A stretch of 64,000 nucleotides of DNA from Agrocybe praecox (GCA_964017145.1 OZ024850.1:2209618-2273617); one strand, 5' to 3'. Positions 39,630-52,337 are shown, numbered from the stretch's first letter. The notes: a model not told the origin generated them from the sequence alone. Numbers and translations are program-made.

Positions 39630-40210
39630 TCTACCACAAACTGAGGGATGTGCGGGAAAGGTTCCCGATATTCAGACTGTATAGACTGTCGTAACCGTAA
39701 AGAGTAAGGATGGCAGGATGTCAATAATTAACGAGTATGCAGCACGTGGGTTTGTAGTGACGTCACAGCATCAACTTGCCAATGATGGTATTGAAAAATG
39801 ATTGAACTTTGAAATATATATTTACTGATGGACCTTGCAATTGTGAGTCGAGGAGGGATCTATGTCAGCTGATATTCTCATATATTGTTCTTCGAGGCAG
39901 TCACTGGCGCTGAGAAATGAGAAATACAGAGATGTGGTATTACAACAAAGTATACCCTCGATTTTACAATGAGAAGATACTAGACAACGTCGTTAGTAGG
40001 TTTGTGTAAGATGTGGAGCGGGTTAAGAGCAGGGTGTTGCGTGTGATGATGGCTAGTTTACAAGAAAATGAATCGTGTGGAAGCGTGATTGAAAGAATTT
40101 AGAAGTTGAGTTATAATGTCCAGTGTAGAATGATCAATGGAAAATGAGTAGATCGTGCACGTGAATGTTCGTCAGTTAAAAAAATGACATCTAATAAATT
40201 TTGGGCCTCT
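39630..40210. other. Intergenic region between translin and SKN1 copy 2
   Basis: About 581 bp. It includes the translin promoter and the 3' region of SKN1 copy 2, and no recognisable coding sequence. Confidence 0.4.
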
Positions 40211-42661
40211 TTAACAGCCATCGTAGAGTGAGTTTCTGGGGAATGTAAAGCTTGCATTGGACCATTCCGTTAAATTTGCGTCAGTGTATGCAAGAATATG
40301 GCTAGAAAAATATCAATGCCAATAAGATTAAGATAAAATAAAGACCGCATACTTGTTAATGTAGTCAGTTGTCGGTCGATTAGGTGGATTGCAAGTCATT
40401 CCATTCTTTATCCCCTTCCTCTGATACACGCGAACGTAGTCGACAAACATCTGAGCAGGAAATTGTAGGTTCTTGAAGTCTGGTGGCTGAAAGTCGAAAG
40501 ACATTGCAAGATTCATGATGATGTACTAAATAGAATCTCATCAATATGCGGTTGCATGAAAATTGGCTTTGATACGTACCATGGGTTCTTCGGAAATCAG
40601 TCTCTGCGATATTTGAGATGCACTGTTTGGTCCTACAAGACCAGAAGTGGCTTTCCACGTCCTTTGGTTGCTATAGTACCATGTAATGTACCCATCTTGT
40701 CGATTCTGAGGATCCGACCAATATTCAAACCCGTAGGTCGTGAATGCGTCATCGCTACCCCCGATAAATTGATTGTCGATCGCAGTCACACCCGACAGTG
40801 CTTGTTGGAATGGGCCACCTGTATAGCCATTGACAAAGGTCTGGGATGAATTATCCACCATAAGCGTATCGGGCGTCCTGTTCGGGACAAACCCCATATC
40901 GTATGGAGCAACCTGAAAACTTTGGGAGGCATCACCTTGTCTTCTAGAGTTGTTCACCTGAGCTTCAATTATGTCAATCTCGGGAACACCTCTACCAACG
41001 TTGACACTAGGTCCAGGGTGGTCGCTACCAGGGCACGTGCAAGCAGATAATTTTTGACCAGGTTGCGAGCTTAAGGGCACACCACCTTTCCCACCAGTCG
41101 CAGCTGCCGCTGGCTGGCCGTCTTTCGTCATTTGAGTCGGAAAAGTACCAAGATCACACGAGTCATAACTGTAAGGCCACATTCCTTGTGTGCTTGCGCC
41201 GTATCCGGCTCTTCCCTAAACAAGTCATCAAGGAATGCTCAGAGATAATTATAGGACAACCCACCAAATTTCCCAAAGTCCACGCAGCTTTTGATATTCA
41301 GTGCTCTTACTCTTTCAATGCGAGTAAATGTAGACTTACCAGGCCACAAGCCTGGAACTGGCGCTCCTTGCACGCCAGGTAAACTGATAGAAACTTCGAC
41401 ATATCCTGTCGTGAAACACAACTTATTCCATGACGTTACCATGCCTGGAGCATGATGAGAATACTTGACTGAAAAATGATTCAATTTTGGACGCACCACT
41501 TTGGAAATTGAGATTGTGAGTTTCTTGTTCTGTCATTGTTATAACCAACTTTCCGTTTGCCGTCGTAACCGCCTACAGATTTTGTATATGTTTAGGATAT
41601 GCATGTCACTAAACCGAGAGATAACTTACTGCTGGATCATAATACTCTTTGTCATGAGTCGCCCTAATATAGTATTTATAGGGACGTCTTTCAAATCAAA
41701 TCAAATCCAATGACATACCAATAATACTGGTCCTCTGCCTCCCAGAAGGGATCATCTCCAGGATAAAATGTCCGACCATCTGTGTTGAACTCATCACTAA
41801 AGGTGAGTTCATACGGCAAACCGTCATCTCCGGTCCTAAACCATGCCGATTGGGGAGTGTCAGGGTCGACCAGCCCCCGAACAGTCGGTAGTACAGGTAT
41901 TTGACCAGAGCCGTTGATTCCACCAACATTGAATCCAATGAAAGGTTGAGGAAGATGGGTAAAGTAATACAGTGCAGGATATCCGGCGAAAAGGAATATG
42001 AGGCCGGCTACAATTAAAAAAATGGCGCCCACGTTTACCCACCCTCTCCAGGAGAATATAGTGAAGTCCGACTCCCCTCGAGGATCTGGAAAATGTAAAG
42101 CATCATCGAAGTCGGGCTCTTTGTTCCACATATGTTGAGGTACAGTTGTGGTTGTCGGGGCGGCGGCCATGACGGGTGGAGGTACCACGGCAGAAGGACG
42201 TCCATGATTCTGAGGAGCGGTATCTAGTGATGTATCCGAAGGTGTATTGGTGAACCTCGAATTATTGTACCCGCCTTGGTCCGGATGATGCTATTATGGA
42301 TATCTTAACGAAAACATTGATGTTATATCGATGAAATAAAACGCACCGAATAAGGCCCATATCCAGCACCAATGTTGCCAGTTGCTACTCCCATTGCCAT
42401 ATCATGACGCCCTTGTTGTTGGTGCGATTGCCTACTACTACTACTCCGCCTAGGACGACTGCTCGCAGAAGACGATCTGATAGGCCTCGGTCCACCTATT
42501 TGGGATACATATTGAACTTGTTGCTGTGGCTGAGCCTGATAGGCTGCATAGGAGTATCCTGAATTGGCAGAGTTTGCACGAGACGGGGTTTGAGGAACAG
42601 AACCGTATTGGGGAAACGGTTGGTTAGACTGTCTGGACTGTCTGCGACTATGACGGGACAT
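40211..42661 (-). CDS. SKN1: KRE6/SKN1-type beta-glucan synthesis protein, copy 2
   Basis: Nine exons: 42661-42347, 42290-41719, 41663-41630, 41572-41497, 41444-41340, 41287-41265, 41215-40580, 40525-40353, 40301-40211; 674 aa. Exons 2 to 9 have exactly the same lengths as in copy 1 (572, 34, 76, 105, 23, 636, 173, 91 nt). The Ser/Gln-rich cytosolic tail (long QQ/SR runs) is followed by one transmembrane helix (WVNVGAIFLIVAGLIFLFAG) and the GH16-like domain with ELTFSDEFNTDGR, GMVTSWNK, EIDIIEAQ and RNSLYDGC. One difference is PAAWTLGN where copy 1 has PGAWTLGN. Intron sequences are unlike those of the other copies, so the duplication is not recent. Expected role: type II secretory-pathway protein for beta-1,6-glucan. 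Confidence 0.93.
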
Positions 42662-44249
42662 GCAGGAGGTCGTAGTAATGGGTTGAGAAGGCGTGCTGCG
42701 GTCTAAAAAACTCCATGCACTATCCCAGAATTAAATCAGGGTGCGTGGCTTCTCACGTTAGTACAAAAATAAGCGTTCGAATTCCGTCACTCGCTTAGAA
42801 TCGAGTCTTCGGCATCCCGTATTTGCCAGCATTGGATGTGTCTGAGTCTCTGCTTGCATCTTTGTGACAAACCCCACCATGATGAACCTTGGTTGTGATT
42901 GATACAACTGGCTCTGCAAACTTTCCATGCCAGCGCGCGGAGGATCGACGGAGAAAAGAGCACTGCATCAAACACGTTCATGGTGGCCATAAGCATTGTG
43001 CCCTGGGTGGATGAAAGCTTCCAGGCGAATCGTCGAGAATGAGATTTGCTGGTCAACGAGAATCATGAATGGACCTGTACCTGTATTCAACGCTTTAGCT
43101 GTGAAGCATTCCTCTCCAAAAAACGGAATCTACTACCTCGAGAAATCAGGGTGGTATGGTCCAGACAGTAGCTACATTGTCGATGGGAGGTTCCTGGCTC
43201 GCTTTCCAGAAGCACTCGCCCAATGAAAATGATCTGCGCTTCCAGATTTAGAGAACTTCCAAGCTAAGGACGGTCGGTACACCGTATATTTCCATGGCCT
43301 GTAGTCTGATGCGCTTTCCGTGGCCTGCCATTACTCTTTCCTCCGCCACCATTGAGCGGCGAGTTATTATGCCATACAGAGATACTGTTCATAACTAGAT
43401 AAGTCAGCCGCAGGATCCAAATTTCGTATTCTTACTTGTCAGATCCCATGGATTTCCGGAAAGTGAAACTCAGGGTCTTGAAGCTTGAAGCTTGAAACTA
43501 AGCAAATTCATAGCAAATTACTGTCGCGTACGTTCAAGAGCAGGAATGGATGACTGCCTCAGTTTGAGTGTATATGGAGAGAATATGCGTGTTATGGTGA
43601 AGATCAGAGCCGAGCCGTGACTGCAGTTGCAGTCGTCGATGTTCGGCCATTGGCCAAGGCGGGTCCGTCGTTGACATCTTTGACATCTTTGGCTTGGCAT
43701 TCGAAAAAGTAGACACCTAAACTCGCCCAATTTCTACATGGGAACCTTGCAAAGTCCACTTATTTTCTTAAAATTTTCTCGTTTATGGCTATAAATTTTA
43801 ACAGCGAAGAACGCAGCACTCGCCACGAGGAACGCCAACAACAGTATGTACAATAAGTTAACAGATAAGATGTCGACCTAAGTACTGGTAGGATAGCGAT
43901 GAAAAATAGTCCAAAAACTGTGGAGTAATGGATAGGACAAGGGAGAGGATGATTCGGAGGGTAATGTATGGCAGAGGTGGTAGGAATGCAAAGTAATACA
44001 ATCGTATGAGTAGGGAGTGTTGAGGGAGTGATAAGAGAATCAAGGTGATGGTATTCCAGTACAAGAGTGGATGCGAGAAGGAGGAGTCATAGCAGGGTAC
44101 ATTATTTTAATAAACGGGGTCACAGTAGTACGACATGAGAAGGTATAATGATAATGATATGTGGTCACTTAGCGAGGTTAACTTGTCGGGTGTGGTAACT
44201 GGTTCGTGGACGTCGGGCGTCATATGATCATGAAAAGGCGTTAGGTGAA
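42662..44249. promoter_or_regulatory. Long spacer between SKN1 copies 2 and 3
   Basis: About 1.6 kb, the longest gene-free stretch of the window. It lies upstream of copy 2 and downstream of copy 3. Open frames (for example 42787-43056 minus, 43534-43730 minus) show no known domain. A short repeated TTGAAGC string occurs near 43475-43495. Confidence 0.4.
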
Positions 44250-46658
44250 CTAACATCCATCGTAAAGGGAGTTTCTTGGAAACGTGGCATTTGCAGATGC
44301 CCACGTCGTAAGATTAACATTTGTATATGCGTCAAGATGCCTTGAATAAATCGTGTTATTTGAAGAAAATTTGACAAGGGCTTCTAGAACGAACCTGTTG
44401 ATGTAAGCCGTAGTTGGGCGAGTAGGAGGGTTGCATGTCATGCCGTTCTTGGTACCTCTTCGTTGGTATATCCGAACGTAGTCAATGTAGAACTTTGCAG
44501 GGAACTCCAGGTTCTTGAAGTCGGGTTTTTGGAAATCAGGAGACATCCCAAGGTTGAGAATGACATACTACGCAAAACTTAGTACAACCACATTTGAAAA
44601 TTTCCAGCACATACCATAGGTTCTTCGGATATTAGTCTCTGCGATATGCCAGCGTCAGAGTTCGGTCCAACGATACTCGCAGTGGCTTTCCAAGTCTTTT
44701 GGTTATTGTAGTACCAAGTGATATAACCATCGTCACGATGATTAGGGTCTGACCAATACTCGAAGCCATAGGAAGTAAATGCATCATCTCCACCCCCCCT
44801 GAATTGGTTGTCGATATAAGACACGGCGGACATGGCTTGTTGGAAAGGTCCACCTTGGTACGTGTTCTTGAAGGTCTGAGTGGTGTTGTAAATTGTCATC
44901 CCATCATCGTTCCAGTTGAAACCCATATCATAAGGTGCACACTGGAAACTCTGCGAGACCTCGCCTTGTCTCCTGGTGGTGTCGACCTGGGCTTCGAGGA
45001 TATCAATCTCGGGTACTCCTCTGCCAACATTCACGCTGGGTCCCGGATGATCACTTCCAGGACAAGTACAAGCCGATAGTTTTTGCCCAGGTTGCGAACT
45101 CAAGGGTACGCCACCTTTTCCTCCGGTCGCTGCTGCCGCTGGCTGGCCGTCTTTACCAATTTGGCCTGGAAATGTACCAACATCGCAACTGTCATAGCTG
45201 TATGGCCACATTCCCTCGTTAGATGCGCCATAACCTGCTCTACCCTGCAGACGTCATCAGCAACAGATTTAAAACAATTGAATTAAACAAGCGCACAAGA
45301 TTTCCCAATGTCCAAGCACCTGATCATGAATCAGGATAAACTCGGTCAGCTTCGTTAAAGAAGTGCTCACCTGGCCAAAGGCCTGGTACAGGGTTGCCTT
45401 GTTCACCGGGCATGCTCACAGAAACCTCGACGTAACCAGTGTTAAAGCACATTTTGTTCCATGATGTTATCATTCCTAATTCTATGATTGAGAGAGAGAA
45501 TCAAAGTACAAATCAGCGTGCATACGCACCGCTTTGAAAATTTAAATCATGAACTCTTTGTTCTGTCATTGTTATGACTAATTTTCCGTCTTTGGTCGTG
45601 ACTGCCTGCAAAGTCAACAGTTGACATATGTGTATAACGTTGGAAATTGAACAAGCTCACCGCTGGGTCGTACCATTCCACATCCGTTGTCGGCCTGTAA
45701 ATTATATGAAGTTAATGTTTTAATCTAGGTATTAAATGCGAACCAATAGTGCTGATCCTCAGCCTCCCAGAAAGGATCATCTCCCGGATAGAACGTTCGT
45801 CCGTCGGTATTGAATTCATCACTGAACGTAAGGTCGTACTGCATTCCATCGTCCCCTGTTCTCGTCCACGCAGACTGTGGTGTTTCTAGATCAATCATTG
45901 AAGGAAGATTAGGTAGATCAGGTATTTGTCCAGAACCATTGATCCCCCCAACGTTAAATCCAGTAAAGGGACCAGGAAGGTGGGTAAAATAGTACATTGC
46001 AGGATACCCGGCAAAGAGAAATATCAAGCCTACTATCAGAAGAAAGATAGCGGTCATGTTAACCCATCCTCTCCAGGAGAATAGTGTAAAACCTGAGCCT
46101 TCACGGGGGTCAGGGTTATGCAGCGAGTCATCGAGATCAGAGTCTTTGTCCCACATGTATTGCGGCACTGTTGTCGTTGTAAGAGCTATTGGGGCAGGTG
46201 CAGGTGGCGGATGAGGTGCATAGTCGAGAGGGCTGCCTGTAGTTTGCGATGCCTCTGAAGGAGTGTTACTGAACCTAGAGTTATTGTACTGGCCGGTGTC
46301 CCGAGCCTGTGTTGGATGATACTAGGCGAAAATAGTTCATTAGCGGCTCGGGAAGATAAACATAGCGGTCGAAGGTTAAACGTACTGAATAGGGACCATA
46401 TCCTGCGCCAATATTCCCCGTCGCGACACCCATCGCCATCGCCTGACGTCCATTGTGGTGTCTGCTTGACCGACTGTTGCTATTCGCCGAAGACGATCTA
46501 ACAGGTCTTGGGCCGCCAATTTGAGATGTACCGGGTTGTTGTTGATGCTGGTATGTTACTGGGTATGAATTGTTGGAATCTGCGCGAGTTGGACTCCGTG
46601 GAACAGCAGCGTATTGAGGAATCGGCTGTTGGACTTGCCTGCGACTTAGGCGAGACAT
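44250..46658 (-). CDS. SKN1: KRE6/SKN1-type beta-glucan synthesis protein, copy 3
   Basis: Nine exons: 46658-46386, 46321-45744, 45694-45661, 45605-45530, 45475-45371, 45319-45297, 45244-44615, 44567-44395, 44340-44250; 660 aa. Exons 3-6, 8 and 9 match the lengths of copies 1 and 2; exon 2 is two codons longer and exon 7 two codons shorter. Features: Gln-rich cytosolic tail, transmembrane helix (WVNMTAIFLLIVGLIFLFAG), then DLTFSDEFNTDGR, GMITSWNK, EIDILEAQ and FPRNSLYDGC. It lies head-to-tail with copy 2, upstream of it on the same strand. The role is as for the other copies; three copies may divide work between wall regions or growth stages, which is inference. Confidence 0.93.
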
Positions 46659-47363
46659 GCAGGTGGAAGTAGGAATACAAGTATAAGAAAGTCAAAAACT
46701 CCTTGCTTGGATGGCTTGTCCCTTCTCACGCCTAAGCGTTGAACGGTGACCATCAGTCCAAACATAGCATTCATTCTTTTCCCTCTTTTTCATTCACCAT
46801 TAACCTTGTGTACTGCCAAGTCCTTACACAGTGCTGCCAGCAGTATGGCTCGCTTTGACAGTTTTCTGTGGGATAACTGTCATCACTGATATGTACATCG
46901 ACCGGTGCTTCTGCACTCAGGTCTTGTGCATGTGCCACAGGCCACTGAAGTTGAACTCCTGAAGCATCCTACAATGGAAAGTGTTGAGGGTTCTTATACG
47001 AATTGAAGCGCAGCATACTTTCAATGTACATAGTTCCAATGAGGAGCGCAGTTGATTGGAACTTTGTCCGAGACTGCCCAAGAGACCACAGACAGAACGG
47101 TCACCGGTCTACCAAGAGAGTCGAGACGCGATGAAACTTAGGAGGCGTCCGGTCACATGACCCGCGTTCATCGGAAGTATTTTGGGAGGCGCCTGGCGCG
47201 CCGTGTCCACTGTCCGAGTCTGACCTCGCGTTGTAGATGCTCAGTATGTTTGTGACGCACTTATGTCTTCTCTTTTCCTCCCCAGGTAATCTAGCTCATA
47301 AATTGTTCTTAAATACCTCACTTTTTCTTGATTTAGATTATGTCATCAGTACGTTCGGTGTGG
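46659..47363. other. Intergenic region upstream of SKN1 copy 3
   Basis: About 705 bp holding the promoter of SKN1 copy 3 and the 3' end of the dehydrogenase gene. I see no supported gene. Confidence 0.4.
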
Positions 47364-48497
47364 TCAGACCGTCGAGGGATTGACAGAAGTGTACCCTCCG
47401 TCAATAACGATCTCTTGACCTTGCACATATCCACCCGCACGCGAGACAAGGTAAATGACAGTTCCCGCCATTTCTTGCCCACTGTGTCAACCACACAGTT
47501 AATATCTCAAGTCTTTCTATCGCAACATAGGACAAAAAAGACTCACGTTCCAGCCCTCTTCGCAGGTAAGGGTTGGATGCCCTTGCCAATCTGATCGACT
47601 TGTTCAGCAGGAATTACGTCAAAGGTCATCTCTGAAGCATAACTTCCTGGAGCTATCGAGTTAACACGGATCGGAATATTCCTGATAGCCAATTCAGTGG
47701 AAAACATCTTCGTCAGATGTGTCGCAGCAGCCTTGACGCTGTTGTAGCAGAACTATCACGTCGTCACTATACAGCATTGAACGAATCGGATTAACCAGAA
47801 CTTACATGATCCTGCGCCAGCTTGATGACACCACTGATACTTGTGGTGTTGACTATGCTGGACCAGTAACCAGCTTCGTCCTCCGATCCTTTCTCGAGCA
47901 ATCCCATGAATGCTGTGGTCACAAAGAATATCGAAGCACCATTAACGGCATAATGATCGCTCCAGGCCTCGAAGCTCTCGTTGTTGAAGAGTGACATTCC
48001 AGTGGATTCTGTTGTTTTATTCTCGGGTGCATCGCGTTTGTTGAAAAACTGTGATGATGGTCCGACCTGTCCTGCACTTCAAGTTAAAATTCATCAGCTT
48101 GATTAAATCACAGGCTCAGTAAAGAATTTCACTTGTTAACAAGTATGTGCAGTCGTCCTTCGTTCTGCGCAATAATTTCTTTCGCACTTAGAATGCTTTG
48201 CTTGTCGGTGATGTCCATTTGTATACTAGGACCACGAATCAATAATTATCCTCCTTGCATCATTGTGATTAGTACTTACGGCAGAATCTCTCCACCGATC
48301 TGTTTATCCCAGCCAGACGCGACCTTCTGCAGCACATCTAAACGACGACCACTGATATATACCTTCGCACCAGCCGCAGCTAGCCCCTGGGAGATCATCA
48401 GCCCAATGCCAGTCCCTCCTCCAGTGACGAGTGCCACTCTCCCAGTGAGATCGTTCGCGACTTGAGGTCTATATGAGCTTGGAGATTCGGCAGACAT
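47364..48497 (-). CDS. Short-chain dehydrogenase/reductase (SDR)
   Basis: Five exons (48497-48280, 48225-48133, 48076-47806, 47752-47547, 47481-47364) give 301 aa. Classical SDR signs in order: the NAD(P) loop TGGGTGIG (residues 25-32), [27 protein letters not shown] across an exon junction, a catalytic serine in [11 protein letters not shown], and the YNSVK active site ([13 protein letters not shown]). [12 protein letters not shown] and [10 protein letters not shown] finish the fold. An Arg in the SGRR loop after strand 2 suggests NADP preference. The substrate is unknown; such proteins reduce or oxidise a wide range of alcohols and ketones. No partner genes nearby suggest a pathway. Confidence 0.92.
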
Positions 48498-49127
48498 TGT
48501 TTAGATAGTGACACCAAGATAATCGCCGTGAAAAATAGCAGTAATGGCTCCAGTTGAACCTTGTCTATTCGTTTAGGCTTTTAGTAGGCACTGTGTTTCC
48601 TGGAAAGGGGAAAGGGGGAGACGAAATGGATTTTCCCCAGGTTTCTCCGCGTTCATTTAATCTTATCCTACCATCTGTCGGTCCGGATATGCATGCTTGT
48701 AGCTCATGACGGTCCGACAAGTATGAAATCGTTTTATCACCAGCCAGGGTCATGAGTGATGGTTTTATCTCGCGCTTGTCTACTTCGCAGAAAAACGGGT
48801 GATAAGAATGTCGTGCTCGAGAATTAGATCCGTCTGTTCCTGTCCCTCCAAAACTACTTTCGCAACTCGGGAAAATACTTTCTGAGACAGGCGCCAATGA
48901 TCAGACGCTGGACACGAACATATCATTTTGTCGTGATATGGGATCTACAGGTATGGTGTAGTAAGAAATCTACCATCCCGGAGTTGGCCAGTAGTACATA
49001 TTTAGCTTGGATTAAATAACTTTCTGGCTCCCAATTCTTGGGAAAGAGGCTTAATCCAAACGATTGATAAAATGTCAAGCAATACAATACAACAGATAGT
49101 TTTTCCTTTAAATCGCCAACGCAGTTA
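48498..49127. other. Intergenic region between dehydrogenase and oligopeptidase
   Basis: About 630 bp. A 110-codon open frame at 48565-48897 (minus) has no recognisable features and its composition does not look coding, so it is not called. Confidence 0.4.
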
Positions 49128-52100
49128 TCAAAGATTGGCAACACTCTTCGACGCCGGCACGGTGCCGAAAAGCTCTTCCAAAAAGGCCTCGCTATTAGGG
49201 GGTCGTCCAAGGAAGTCCTGTTGAAAGGGGGAACGTTAAGGACTAATCCATCATACTTAATTGTTTCCATACCTCAAGAGTATCGTATTCTTCCCGGCTT
49301 CCACCCGCGCGGAGAACTTTGTCTCGATAAAGCTTACCACGAGCAGGGTCGAGGGGATCGGCTTTGAAGACAGTGGCTGGTAAAGATATATACGATCAGC
49401 TCAAATTCAAAGGTCCTCTCCAGGGTCAGGTCGCTCACAATACATGTCCGCAGCAAATACCAAAGAGTAGGTGTATCTGCAGATGATAATTATATCAGAA
49501 ATTCCATGCTAAAACACCCGTCAAGAAAGAGTTTATCGTACCCGTAGTATCCAGCATCATAACCACCTGTGATGTGGCCGAAGCTGGCTTGACCTGGGCA
49601 TAGTTTGTCATGCTCAACGAGCGAAACTTTCTGGCGAAGAGAGCACCAGAGATCAGTGTAATCTTCACTCTCTAAAAAAGGTAAATCGCGTCAATGGAAT
49701 CCTGCGGATAATTGATCGTTATACTCGCCTTGATCAGTGTGAACTTTCAGATCAAATTTGGCAAAGAACAGCTGCCTGAGATAGAACAGCCCAACATTAA
49801 CATATCGACTGACAGTCAAATTTATGCCATCAGTCGTCATACAATACAGAAATCCGTCTGAACAGCTCACCTCTTAATCAATTTATCGATGAGTTCTGCA
49901 GAGAGGGGCTCCTTGGTCTGATAATGGCTCGACATCTGTTGTAGAACTTTGGGCTCCCAGCACCAGTTCTCCAACATCTGTGACGGAGCTTCAACAAAGT
50001 CACGGGCAACGCTGTGCAGGTCGTTTAGACCAGCTTTATAAAAGGGGGAAAATCAGGGAAATCAACTAACCTTGTTCCATGGAATCGGGCAAATTTGGTG
50101 TGACTCAAAAGACCATGGAATACATGACCCATTTCATGAAAGAATGTCACAACGTCGTCATGGCGCATAAGAGCAGGTTTCTCGGGAGTAGGCTTGGCAA
50201 GATTGGCCACCATCGCAGCAAGAGGGTAGTTTCGTTTACCGTCTTGAAGGTCGTAACCAGAAAGGAGAGGCCATACTGCAGCATGAGAATACTTTCCAGC
50301 TGATTAAAAAAATAATTGAGTCCACAGAATTTAAGCGAATAAAACAGACAGAAAACATACGACGGGGGAAAAGATCGAGATAGCAGTAGCCAACAAAGCC
50401 AGATTCATCTTTTGCGTCCTTTTCCCAAACAGCGAAAGCCTGAACCTCTGCGAATCGCCGGTGTGAGATATAGCTGTTCAATAGTAAAGCTAAGAATAAA
50501 CGGACCTGGATGCCAGATTGAAGGATTCTTCAGCTCCTCAAATCTGACGCCGAGGAGGGATTGGTAAATCGACAAAATGGTAGGTACAACGACAGAAACG
50601 GGGAAGTATTCCTTAACAACCGAATCATCAAGGTCGAGGCTTTCTTCGATGTACTTGCGGTCGTAGTAACGATAGTCCCACAGATAGAATTTGCCATCGA
50701 AGGGATAGCCTTTTTCTTCGTGCTCCTTTTTCTTCATAGCAAGCAGGGTCTCCCTGTCTTTGATTCCAACGGGTAATAATTTCTCTTCGAGGTCATTGAT
50801 GAACTAGTGACAAGAAATTGGAATATGAAGATATATTTCAAATAAATCATTAACTTACGTCTTCGACGCCTTTAGCCGATTTAACCATCTTAACTTCAGT
50901 TATATAATCCGCCCTATCAAAACATCAGTAGTAGAAATAGAAGGACGAAAATTTACATACCATGTTGTGTATCCAAGCAAGCTTGCGATTTTTCGACGGA
51001 GTTCCAATACCTTGTCGAGAAGAGGGGTATTCACGTCTAGGCGGGATTCAAAGCCTTCCAAGGCTCGCTTTCGCGTCTCCGGATTTTCAGCGAACTTGAA
51101 CTGGAAAGGACAATAAATTGAGCGGATATTCCAGCCGTTGTTTATAATATGCACTTACCACAGGCATGATATCCGGTGTTTTATATGTAATATCGTATAC
51201 ATCCTTGCCGTCTTCTGTGCGTTTGGTGTATCCAGAAATTACATCTGTGGGAATACCCTTCAGTTCCTCTAAAGTGAAAGTAATATGGCCCTATTTCGGC
51301 ATCAGCTTTCAGTAGGCTCGATCAGACGACAAGCCTTACGTTTTCTTCATTGAAGTTTTTCTATCGAGTTTTATAATCAGTCGAGAACAGGATTGGCTAA
51401 AGTAAGAGCTTGCATACCCCAAAATCCAAGCATACTTGAGATAATTCCTTCTTGAGCGTGGTCAGTTCGGTCCTCTTGTCCTCTGGCAGGGATAAACCTG
51501 CTCGAGTGCCGTCTAGAACCTGTTACGCACAGGTAAGGGTTTGATGCATGGTTTCGAGAGTCGTCTACTGTGTTACTTACCAGTTTCTCAACGAGACGCT
51601 GTTCCTCTGACGTCAATTTATCCCATCTTCCCGATTCTTTGATATTTTTCTCCGCAGCAATCTTCGCGTTGAAAACATCGAGACGCATGGATGCCTCTAC
51701 GCCAAATTCGCGAACAAGGGATTCCGCTTCAGTTGATGCATCACGAAGTTCTTTTGTAGGGGAGACATTTTGATAGAACGCCAAGGGTTCTACTACAGCA
51801 TCGCATTGGGCGTCGATATCGGCTAGAGTTACCTAGAATAGGGGCAAGATCGTTCAAGGAAACGAAACGGTTTGGAGGGAGCAGGACATACGAAAACCTG
51901 ATTCAGGTAAGCATATTTATGATGCATAATTACAGAAATCCACTCACAGATTCAAAGTTGGCATCCTTGGCGTCCAAAGCACTAACTTGATCAAGGACAG
52001 TGCGATATTTCTCGAGGGACGCCTTGGTGAGGTTGATGATATCCTCCGCACTGTGCTCCCATGATGGAGGGGCTTGAGGTGGTGTGAGGGACATAGTGCT

Positions 52101-52337
52101 GGGCGATGATAAAGCTGAGAAGAAAGATGATCTTGTAAACGAAGTCGAGAAGGATCTGAACGGACAATTATAACGTGCACTGGCGTTTATCGAATGGCTG
52201 GCTCGGAAATCTCCACAAGAGACGTGACTTGAAATTGATCTCCAGCCAACTGCAGCAAGCCCTATGGCAAATGCTCCAAGTGTTTTTTTCCGACATGAGA
52301 GTCCGACTACACGACGTGTAGAGGCATGAAGAGCCAT
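49128..52337 (-). CDS. PRD1: M3-family metallo-oligopeptidase (saccharolysin/thimet type)
   Basis: Seventeen exons: 52337-51948, 51897-51892, 51832-51581, 51519-51418, 51360-51340, 51290-51159, 51100-50961, 50913-50859, 50803-50506, 50447-50361, 50299-50071, 50011-49871, 49808-49729, 49671-49542, 49476-49439, 49376-49273, 49217-49128; 764 aa. The zinc site is FFHEMGHVFH (His549, Glu550, His553); the third ligand Glu and the GTSVARDFVEAPSQMLENW, GHITGGYDAGYYGYTYS and FLGRPPNSEAFLEELF blocks follow. The first 81 residues look like a mitochondrial leader, and Met82 (MSLTPPQAPPSWEH) begins the normal cytosolic protein. A 6-nt exon (51892-51897) and a 21-nt exon are predicted. The intron 49728-49672 uses a GC donor, or a weaker GT pair (gtataa/gagag). 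The enzyme degrades short peptides, including those released from organelle presequences. Confidence 0.92.
51892..51897 (-). other. Probable 6-nt microexon in the oligopeptidase gene
   Basis: GTTTTC (Val-Phe) is flanked by atcag and gtatgt. It divides an otherwise 115-nt gap into introns of 50 and 60 nt, the usual size here, and gives ESVFVTLADID in frame. Confidence 0.6.

Noticed and set aside
42787..43226. Short open frames in the spacer between SKN1 copies 2 and 3
   Set aside because: Both strands are open by chance, and none shows a domain or plausible intron structure.
48565..48897. 110-codon minus-strand frame between the dehydrogenase and oligopeptidase
   Set aside because: No domain, no homology-like pattern, no splice partners; it can be chance in a promoter region.
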